A stretch of DNA of 64,000 nt from Mixophyes australis (Eukaryota > Chordata > Amphibia > Anura > Limnodynastidae). The position numbers and the translations under genes were made by a program. This document shows positions 55,221 through 64,000 of the stretch, piece after piece (position 1 is the first letter of the stretch; each line of letters starts with the position of its first letter). Location: positions 107,994,278-108,058,277 of the forward strand of contig JAVHZZ010000010.1 in NCBI GenBank assembly GCA_036250195.1. The letters are read 5' to 3'. The notes under the pieces were generated by a model. The model ran no database searches, had not been told where the DNA came from, and saw only the letters and a list, made by a program, of their open reading frames with translations.

Positions 55221-55552
55221 GTAGGTCCTCCGTGTTGACGGTTGGTCGCAGATTTGTAATATTCTTAAACCACTGACAATAAATGTAATGTTGCTGGTTT
55301 TATACAATTGGTGATGTATGTACTACACTGTAACACTATATACCAATCTCGTATTCTCAAGCAGGATCATGAACAGTCCATGCTGAGCTGTGACTTTATA
55401 TACCGCTACCTATTTTATTGTATGCAACAGGATGAATACTGAGCGGAGCTCAAATTTATATTGGGACCCTATAGAGCACTGCCCAATGTATATTCTGTGA
55501 CCGGATTAATAATTAGCTGGAATAATACTGTACTATGACTCTCTATACCATT
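55221..55552. other. Intron k-l, start; nothing recognised
   Basis: This short stretch between the exon k donor and the LINE 3' end holds no recognised element. Confidence 0.5.
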
Positions 55553-55950
55553 CATCATCATCATCATTTATTTATATAGCGCCAGCAGATTCCGTAGCGC
55601 TTTATAATTAGGAACAATAATACAATACTAGGTAATACATACAGAGAGGTAAGAGGACCCTGCTCGCAAGCTTACAATCTATAGGACAATGAGAGTTTGA
55701 TACACAGGGCACGTGGTACATCATATTGCACATTGGACCAGCTAGAATGCAAAGGTAAAAGTATTGAGTGGGCTGTGTGATCAGTCACACACAATGATGG
55801 TCAGAGGGTTGTTGTCTTGTGTTAGCTGTGTAGAGGGTGGTAATAGGGTAACATAGGGAGAGTAAGATGGTGGTAGAGGAATATTATAAGCTTGTCTTAA
55901 GAGGGGTTTTCAGAGGATGCTTGAAGATTTGTCTGATACTTGCTGTGCTA
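55553..55950 (-). mobile_element. L2-like LINE 3' end, reverse
   Basis: On the minus strand a decayed polymerase C-terminus (FKHPLKTPLKTSL) is followed by a 3' UTR with AGATTGTAAGCTTGCGAGCA and the terminal CTGGCGCTATATAAATAAAT plus GATGAT repeats. The end matches the SINE tail closely. Only about 400 bases are preserved. Confidence 0.75.
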
Positions 55951-58066
55951 TAGGATGAACCATCAGTGTGTAGTACACTGTGTCTCTATATACCACTGAT
56001 TGTTTCACATTCTTTATCGGTTTGATCTGAAGACGCCCTGTGAGCCTTACACCCAGAATAATTGGATGACTGTGTTGGTTGATGACAAGGTTTAAGTGAC
56101 GGCTATTTTCAGTGGCCGTAGGGATCACAGACATTGGTCAGGCTTGAATATTAAAACAGACTCTCATTATCTTTAAAAAACAACAACACGTTCTTTAACC
56201 AAACCTTGAACAAGTCAGATTAGCCGTGCATTATAGATGGCTACACCAATGCTGCCCATTATTCCTGTGTGTCTGGATAATATCATCCAGCTTCTGAGTG
56301 TGCACATGTTGATGTCTGATATCATTATCCAATCAGGTTCTTTGCAGTAGCTCATGGGAGCCGGGCTCTGGTGCGGTAACAGGACAGGTTTTGTGAATAC
56401 ACTTGAATCAGTGGGGGAGGAATGAAATCATGAACACCTGTCCTGCTAACAATCTTTACGGCCCAAACTGTGCCGCTGTAACAGGCCGGGGAGAGCCTGG
56501 TTACCCCAGGAGGGCTCCACAGTTGCTGCATCTGGCGAAGTTTCCTTTCTATTTCCTTAAAGTACAGTTCTGTCTCACTTGTCACTGTTTTGACATTAGA
56601 ATGATTTCTGTCTGTCACTCAAACCCTTTCTTAAGTTACCGCCTCCCATAATGGGCGGGGAGAGGAATATTGACCATTCCCAGCGAGACCTGAAAAGAGG
56701 TAGAGGCGGGGTCTTGGGATCAGTCCAAATGCTGATAAATTGTCAATCTGTATTTTCCTTAGAAAAAACTTAAATAATTGTGAATCTTATTCATTATTTT
56801 ATCTTTCTTTGCAAGGTGAGATGCGCTGTTGTTTAAAGGAACTGTAATCTGAAACATGTAATTTGCTTTGTTCTATCTAGCCCAGAGTGTAATGCATATG
56901 CCAGACATAGTTTTATATGTTCCCGCTGTTCGTGCTGTGAGCGCAGTTTGTTTGTTACCTCTTTGTCTCTGTAATAATTTCGGTCCGTCTTGGATTCGGA
57001 AATTCCGCTCCCCCCAATAATGTTGCATATTCCTTGTCATTAAGCCACGTCCCCTAGCTTTTGAATTGCGGGAGGATTATCAGTCCTCCACTAAGATTGC
57101 CAGGAGAAAACTGTCAAAAGCTAAAGATAATATGGGGAAGAGAAGTCAAGCAATGGTAACTTTGCTGAATAGAAAGCTTTGCACGCAGACATTCTATCAC
57201 CATCGTAAAGGTCTTTCACATTACTGCATATCTTTTTAATTAGATGTGGTAGATGAGTCTAAATAATTGTTTTAGTGTATTTTGAAATCTTCTGTCTGGA
57301 ATTCCTGCACCTTCCGGCAAATATGTTATGTTTTTGTAGACGGTAATGTCTATTATTCATCCAGTTGTGTTCAGAATGTTTAGATCTGCTGTACCAGTGC
57401 TGGTCCCCAGTCCCGGTATGTTTAACGTCCTCACATTAGACATTAGACTTTAGGGTTTGATTCTCTCTCTGTGTAGCTGTTGTGTAGTCACTTAGCAGTT
57501 AAATGCAGAACCTCTGTTTTATGTTTGAGGTCTGTGGTTAAGCTTCCTTGCTGCTTTTAACAGGCGTCATTAACAGTATTTTCAAATAGGGACCTCGAGA
57601 GCCGTAAAAGACATAACCATATCCATCCGTGTCTTGTATGTTAGTTGTGTGTTAACCGTTTCACTGCTGCTATATAACGTGTCGCTGAATCGCTTGTACT
57701 CACTTATCTTACGTTTGGAGCCCGTCTATTGTTTTGTTTTATTTTTTATTCTGAGCTTATTATAAAACAGTGTAAGCCCTAAATAACATAAGATTAGTTT
57801 GTATTATTAGGAAGTCATTATAGAGTTTACAATTGAATCAATAATCAAAGTATCCTACTCTCTACACTACCAATTAATACTATGGTCCAATATTAATGTG
57901 AAGCTTCAGAGATTAACCACAATGTTGGGGGATTATTTTTTGGAGAGCAACAATAATGATTTATTGTAATGGTCGTAGGATGTACTGGTACACCTCCCAA
58001 CGCCACAGGTTAATGGACTTACATCTCATGTAGGTGATGACGATGGTTCGAAGGTTTGGACCCAAT
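55951..58066. other. Intron k-l, middle; nothing recognised
   Basis: No exon or clear element is seen. AAGCCACGTCCCC and a GGGAGGATT block near 57040-57090 loosely recall the MITE at 42479. Confidence 0.45.
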
Positions 58067-58238
58067 GGGGTAAATGTATCAAGCTGAGAGTTTTTCGGTG
58101 GGTTTGAAAAATCAGATTCTAGCTAACATTTATTTAGTACATTCTACAAAATGACAGCTAGAATCTGATTGGTTGCTATAGGCAACATCTCCACTTTTCA
58201 AACTCGATAAAAAACACTCAGCTTAATACATTTACCCC
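58067..58238. mobile_element. Palindromic MITE, copy 2
   Basis: GGGGTAAATGTATCAAGCTG and its near complement CAGCTTAATACATTTACCCC form the ends. The centre TTTATTTAGTACATTCTACA matches copy 1 at 35123-35298. The left half has a deletion compared with copy 1. Confidence 0.9.
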
Positions 58239-58383
58239 AATGTGTCTGTCTTACACAACCGAAAGATTCGCCACTAAGGACGGCCTATAACCTGTTGGTC
58301 TATCCCCTCAATAGCCCTGCAAGAAACATATCTACACTGCTTCCAGATACTGTCCGTGTCTCCAGCGGTCTGCAGGTTTTTCA

Positions 58384-58530
58384 GGGTAGGAGTGACATAA
58401 TTTTACCACCTGTGGCTCTGTTGCATTGTATCAGTCAGTAATGAGTACACCTGTGCTAAAGCAAGGAGATATGGAAAACATGCACTGTAAGGGGTCCCTG
58501 AGGAGCAGGATTAAGAAACACTGGTTTAGT
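58384..58530. mobile_element. Fragment of the hAT MITE at 29444, reverse
   Basis: ACCTGTGGCTCTGTTGCATT, CAGTCAGTAATGAGTACACC and CAAGGAGATATGGAAAACAT follow the complement of the 29444-29636 element. Only one end is recognisable (TTAAGAAACACTGG), so it is truncated or decayed. Confidence 0.8.
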
Positions 58531-59779
58531 GCATCATTTTACCTATGGCTGGGTAATGTCCCCCACTCAGGCCCAGCTGTCAGCAGGTGCAATATTATGT
58601 CACTCTGTATTTTGTTTCACAGATAGTCGCTCAGTTCTGTACAACTGGACGCACTTCTGTGATTTCACAACAGCTCCAACGGTGCACATATTATCCAAGG
58701 CCAGGTTACATCAGTATTCTGCCGGAGTCCTAGAGCAATGCCTGGATATTGTGTTATAGAAGTCGGGTACGGCACATTTTAGTAGCATTGCACAGTACAG
58801 TTGTAGTTTTAAACGCTCAGTCCCTCTGTAGTATTTGTTTTGGTTCCATCCATCGTTTGGTTTGATTGAGGATGAAATGAGAACCATTTGTGAATTTTCA
58901 GATTGTAACACAACTTGGTATTAGTTCTGGATGTCTGGCCAGGCCCGTGGAATATTAACAGGACTGCAGTCTGCCTCCTAGCAACCTGGAGGAATCTGTC
59001 TTAATGGAAATGTTTCAGCTGTTTCTATAAATACGGAGCTGCTTGTACTTCAGGGCCAGTCCGTGAATATTCTGCCAGTTTACTTACTCTGTGGTGACCT
59101 CTGTCAAACGTGCTGTGGAAGATCTTGGAGCGTTCATTCGCACCTCTGCTTCTATACACGTGTGTGCTGCGTTGTGTTCACGTGTGGCGTCCTCTCTAAG
59201 GACTCTGCTAGGACTGTGTCCCTATGGGTCTGTGTCGTAATTATTAGAGGCTCCGAAATCACAACAAATCCTGTCTTCTGCTACTGTTCCACAGTGCAGT
59301 AGATCATCCTTTCATTGTATCATTCACAGACGTGCTCCAAAGCTCGTTACCAGCACTGTGTGCATATGAGTATAGAGCTCCTAATTGCCCCATAATAAAG
59401 GATAAATTACCCATTGACCTCCATCAGCTGCATCAGTGCAATCAGAGACATTTTTCCAGTCCAAGATTCAAGACAGAGGCTGTTTAGTTCTTTGGTCCCC
59501 ATCGCCAATGGCAATCGTGAAAATTTGATATATAATACATGTATATTTGTATTATTAGTATTCTGTATTTGTCTTGCGAGAGATGAGTCGCCCCCTCTAT
59601 CACCCACATAACTTACCAACTCCTGCCCACTCCCGTCATTGTGCAGTCGTACAATGCGTAGCCTTGCTGGTAAACCTCTGCTCCCCCATAACAATAGGGG
59701 GTTTAGCTGGTAAGGTTCAAATATTTGTTCGTCTTGCGGCTTTTAAGGTAAAAACCAGATTGTCGTCTTGTTACCTTGG
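58531..59779. other. Intron k-l; nothing recognised
   Basis: No exon or clear element is seen. Confidence 0.45.
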
Positions 59780-60122
59780 GCAGCATGTTGGCTCAGTGGT
59801 TAGCACCTCTGCCTCACAGCAAGTGGGGTCATGAGTTAGATTCCCGACCATGGCCTTATCTGTGAGGAGTTTGTATGTTCTCCCTGTGTTTGCCTGGGTT
59901 TCCTCCGGGTGCTCCGGTTTCCTCCCACACTTCAAAAACATACTGGTAGGTTATTTAGCTGCTATCAAAATTGACCTTAGTCTCTCTCTCTGTCTCTCTG
60001 TCTGTCTCTGTGTGTGTGTTAGGGGATTTAGACTGTATGCTCCAATGGGGCAGGGACTTATGTGAATGAGTTCTCTGTACAGTACTTTGGAATTAGTGGC
60101 GCTATATAAATAACTGATGATG
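59780..60122 (+). mobile_element. SINE copy 6
   Basis: The head is GCAGCATGTTGGCTCAGTGG and the core and tail are complete (GTGGCGCTATATAAATAACT, GATGATG). The dinucleotide tract is mixed (CTCTCTGTCTGT, then TGTGTGTG). Confidence 0.92.
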
Positions 60123-60721
60123 GGATGACTGTGTTATGCCAGCAGGGCTTCTCAGTGAATCCCTGCTCAACAGTCAGTGTTATGTCATGTTAGCAGTGGG
60201 TTAATAAATGGTCTTTTTACTTTCTAGCAGCCCTTTAACTCCGGTTATGAAACCTTGGAATGACTTTTTGCAATATCTTCCCCACTGGATTAATTCACCA
60301 GTCAGTGGGGGGTGAATACCGAGGGCTGCTCTAGATGACGTACAATAGATCTAGCTTTTATAAAGAATGTTGTGACTTCTTTTAATAGAACAAGTTTAAA
60401 CGTAAATCCACCCATGTTATTTGTATGCTCCTTTACGCTGGATACACACAGTGAGATATTATATATATATATAGTGAGGATATACGGCCCCAAAACAATA
60501 CCTCGTAATCATCTGATCAGAATCAATCAGATCATTATGGAACATGTTGGCGGGTGCAGTCATCGGGTGACCAGTCCTGTGGGTGTGTCCATCTTCCAAC
60601 CTCAATAACAGACCCCAGAGGGACGGGATGAGAAAATCTGGGGTAGCATCCAGTTAGGCCAGGGGCATGATCCTCTCGCTGGACTGGTCTCATTCATATA
60701 GCGCCAGCATATACGATAGTG

Positions 60722-60962
60722 TGAGTTTGTGTTCTCCCCTTGTTTGCGTGGGTTTTCTCCGGGTGCTCCGGTTTCCTCCCACACTCCAAAAACATACTGG
60801 AAGGTTAATTGGCTGCTATCAAAATTGACCCTAGTCTCTGTCTGTGTGTGTGTTAGGGAATTTAGATTGTAAGCTCCAATGGGGCAGGGACTGATGTGAG
60901 TGATTTCTCTGTACAGCGCTGCGGAATTAGTGGCGCTATATAAATAAATGGTGATGATGATA
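60722..60962 (+). mobile_element. SINE copy 7, 5' truncated
   Basis: The copy starts inside the core (GAGTTTGTGTTCTCCCCTTG) and runs to the complete tail with GTGATGATGATAG. The tRNA-like head is missing. A short CATATAGCGCCAGC fragment just upstream (60693-60706) may be from another tail. It ends 102 bases before exon l. Confidence 0.9.
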
Positions 60963-61064
60963 GTGCTGCACGATGTAGTGGACTTACTGATAGCGATACA
61001 GGATCATGCATTGATACAGAAGGTTATCATTGTGTTTCTGAACCTTCTCTCTCCTCTCTGACAG

Positions 61065-61174
61065 TTGCCATAGTGGAGAAATCCAGTTCTGTTTTCAACA
61101 GCGCCCGTCGGCTGGAGGTCGTCCGCAGCTGCATCTCTCACATATTCCAGAACAAAATACTGGAAACTGAAAAG
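61065..61174 (+). CDS. SBF2: SBF2 exon l: start of SBF2 homology region
   Basis: This exon has 110 bases: two bases completing the split valine codon, then 36 codons (phase 1 to 0). A long pyrimidine tract (TTCTCTCTCCTCTCTGACAG) precedes it and the donor is GTATTT. It encodes [20 protein letters not shown] and QNKILETEK. The next expected segment (TLPAALRALKGKAAR in mammals) is not found up to 64000, so the following exon lies beyond the window. Confidence 0.94.
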
Positions 61175-61390
61175 GTATTTTTTTCTTTTATTTTATACTT
61201 TTTATTTTGCCATTTTTCTAGTTTTGAAAATAACGGAACAAACCAAATTATATTATCTTGTGTGTCGCTAACTGTGGGTTATGTAAGCGGCCACCGCGCT
61301 AGTTATTGGCATTTAGATGATGAATGTCATGAATACATTTCTCATTGATCTCATAATGAACTCTTTCAGTTGACCGTAGATTTCAGCCAA

Positions 61391-62048
61391 TGGGGCACAT
61401 TTATCAATATTCACATAAAGTGAAAAGTAGTTTTCAAACCTTATCGCAATGATAAGGATTGAACTATCTCTCACATTTATGTACAGCCCTGCACAGAAAC
61501 AGCAGTTCTGAAAAACTGCTGTTTCAGTAATAAAAAAAAATCATATTTACCCCCCTCTTCGGAAGCGCTGTCTTCGGGTCTTCTCTTCACTCTTCAATTG
61601 CGCATGTCCAGTTCCAAGAACTGGACATGCACACACAGATCCCCTCTCTGTCTCTGCAACGATAGTTGCAGAGAGAGAGCGCTGAGTGACAGGGAGGGAT
61701 CATGTGATCCCTCCACACATGCGCTGTCCAGCTCTGCTCTTCGGAGCAGAGGTCTGACAGCATTAGATTTCCTCAATTCGGATGATGTCCGCCAGCTTCA
61801 GCTGGTACATTAACATGACAAGTTCCCGAAAAAAATGTTTTTTCGGGACTTGTTAGATTGCGGCCAGGAGCAGTCACCATTCTGTTGTATGGTGACTGCT
61901 CCCAAAAACGATCTGAAGTGAAAATCAGTCATTTTCATCAGTCATCAGTGCGATGGGACTTTAATAAATTTGTGTTGGACACTTTCTGGACCAAATTACA
62001 CGGTAAGTGCACGATAGTGCAATACCGTTCTTTCTTAAATATGCCCCA
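61391..62048. mobile_element. Hairpin-chain element with TGGGGCA ends
   Basis: Short inverted ends (TGGGGCACATTTA on the left; the right end is the complement of TGGGGCATATTTA) bound a 658-base stretch. Inside are about eleven separate hairpins, the strongest at 61496-61525 (12-bp arms), 61602-61630 (13), 61651-61674 (10), 61693-61714 (10), 61732-61751 (8, TTCG loop), 61818-61853 (16, one bulge) and 61867-61902 (14). There is no ORF. The ends suggest a non-autonomous DNA transposon, but the serial hairpins are unlike an ordinary MITE. It lies 217 bases after exon l. Confidence 0.7.
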
Positions 62049-64000
62049 TAGAGAGTCCATAGCCGACATTCCAGGCAACTAAATTCACTCTTTTAAAGCT
62101 GGGTAAAAATATTTAGTGTGGTTATCACAGGTCTAACCCACAAGCACGTCTTCATATAGCTTGGGAACAACCTTGAAAATTCACAGTTATCAGATCGGAA
62201 TGGAAACGTGATACTAGACCTGATTTAGACTTTCATTCTCCAACAACGATTTACCAAAAGGGACTGCGTGCGGTACTCGCGTTGCATTAATGGTGTCTAA
62301 CCTTCCTGGTTCATAGAACGTGGCTGAGGTAGAGAGCGGTGGACATGATATTTTGTGTCCGGTAGGTGTGTATAAGGAGGATTTAAGTGTCCATATAATT
62401 GATTAAACACAAATCCTAGTGACAGATTAAGGACCACGTAGGCCTGGAGCAGATGGGAGTACTCTGAGTTTAAACATGTTTTCCCCCAGCAATTATTGTA
62501 TTCATTTGTCATTCCCCTCTATACATTTTGTTGGCAGGGGCTCCCATCTTGAAAAAAAGACAACGGTCTCTGTCCAGCTGACGCGGCGTAGCCGCTGTCT
62601 CTGTCGCGGTGCAGCCAGCACATGGCGTTACTGCTTTAAAAGCTGTCTTGTGGTTCTAAAATGACCATTTATTATTTTGATTATTCATTGTTGGGATTTT
62701 CTCACAACTGTACCTCCCAGGCAGCTTAAATACCATTACATGTCTGGCATCTGAGACCAAACCAGACGTGAATCCGGGCCGTGCGATTGATGTATAATGT
62801 CAGCTCGCTCCTCCGCCGATATTCCCGGCCGTGCGATTGATGTGTAATGTCAGCTCGCTCCTCCGACGATATTCCTGGAATGTGCCATTTCTGGATCCTT
62901 CGCTGTTCCCCTCTGAGGGTCTGCCAGCTGTCACATAGCTCGTCTGTCACTTCCCACATGTCTTCTGTACAGCCGCTAAACCCTTCTTGTTTAGTCTAAA
63001 TCCGAGGTAGGCAACCAGAGGCTCTCCCGCTGCTGTAGAACAACAAGTCTCAGCAAGGCCTTCATACACTCTAGTTGCAGAGCAGCTGTCTGCGCATAAT
63101 GTTTGTTCTCAGTGATCCAGGATGACGCTGAAACATAATCAGCTAAACGATCAGGCAGAGGTGGCGTTATAACGGGTGTAGCGTCCATTATACATATAAT
63201 AGACGGTAGTTTTATAGTGCACTGTACATTGCTTTTAGGTTTTGTCTCTTTCTGTGCTTTTCACCACTGGCTCTATATTATCCAGGTAATATTGTTTATC
63301 GTCACTCTGCATGGCGCGTGGATGTAACAGAGAACTGATTTGCTCTCTGAATTTGTAACAATTGTGTCCAGGGAGCAGCTGATTCATGTGCGTAACGTCG
63401 TTGGCCCCCCGAGTCGCGTGCTCAACGCCATTGGAAATAAGCAGCTTGATCTATAAAGTATGACCAGTGTGTGGGAAAGCACGAGGGATACTGTAAAGCA
63501 CAGCAGTTAGTAGAAGTTGCAGGCGGATATGTGCAAACCCAGAAAGTAAAGTCATTTGCTGGATGTTTTGCTTCGTCTCTGCATTTCTGATGATTTTATT
63601 TTTCTGTTTGTCTATGAAGGGAATCGGACACGTTTATAAAGCTGCACACGCATCAATTTTTCGTGCAATAAATAGAAGATTTCATTGGACTTATTGTTTA
63701 GTGCCCTAACATCCCACAAGGCTCCCCCACTAGTTGTTAAATCCCCCCCACCCCAATTGTAAGATTACTATCAACCCTCTTCAGTCTGATCATTTAAAAT
63801 GAGAATTTTCCACCTAATACGATTGGATTATTGAATTTTGCATCTGTATTTGCGTCTATAATATATTATCATCCACATACTTGTTAATTCTCTAAAACTG
63901 TGATGGGGAATAATCCCATTGTAACATCTGTAACCAGATTATATATTACCGGTGCATTGTACGGAGTGTTGTCTGTGTGAGGACTCAGGATTTACGCTGG
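62049..64000. other. Intron after exon l; small tandem duplication
   Basis: A 50-base segment (GTGCGATTGATGT and following, to CGATATTCC) is doubled at 62778-62877. No further exon is found up to the window end. Confidence 0.55.

Overview
This is vertebrate nuclear DNA: twelve short exons with GT/AG boundaries and conserved reading phase lie in about 64 kb of intron filled with SINEs, LINE relics, DNA-transposon relics, microsatellites and minisatellites. The repeats (a tRNA-derived SINE ending in GGCGCTATATAAATAAA plus an ATG-rich tail, L2-like and CR1-like LINE fragments, palindromic MITEs) suggest an anuran amphibian. That is an inference from repeat style; the species cannot be named from the sequence.

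The only protein-coding gene I can support is a partial SBF2 orthologue (MTMR13, SET-binding factor 2) on the + strand. Its exons lie at 10383-10505, 11895-12005, 16431-16536, 39113-39245, 40068-40176, 41667-41780, 42251-42328, 43833-43946, 45057-45185, 51841-51942, 55016-55220 and 61065-61174. They join in frame to 1434 nt (478 codons), covering the end of the upstream DENN region, the central and downstream DENN modules, the following linker and the start of the SBF2 homology region. The first exons lie upstream of the window; the remaining SBF2 region, GRAM, pseudo-phosphatase, coiled coil and PH domain lie downstream. SBF2 is a catalytically dead myotubularin that partners MTMR2 and whose DENN domain acts on Rab GTPases.

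Layout: 1-10382 is upstream intron with two minisatellites, a 146-bp tandem repeat, a CR1-like LINE relic and two SINEs. 10383-16536 holds three exons and two minisatellites. 16537-39112 is one 22.6-kb intron with a G-rich minisatellite, a TTAGGG-containing minisatellite, several MITEs, two SINEs, an L2-like LINE 3' end, a Tc1-like relic and a long inverted repeat. 39113-45185 is exon-dense (six exons). 45186-51840 contains a TTA-flanked MITE, a SINE, a strong hairpin and a 3.8-kb, 40-bp-unit minisatellite that stops 36 bp before an exon. 51841-61174 holds the last three exons, a C/T-rich minisatellite, an L2-like 3' end and two SINEs. 61175-64000 is intron with an unusual chain of about eleven hairpins.

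Nothing here resembles a bacterial system, CRISPR array, rRNA or functional tRNA. The unusual content is structural: nine minisatellites or long-unit tandem arrays (about 10 kb, 16 percent of the window) inside one gene, a hairpin-chain element, a 683-bp element with inverted arms and a 10-bp target duplication, and a possible pre-miRNA-like hairpin. Long open frames elsewhere are artefacts of stop-free tandem repeats.
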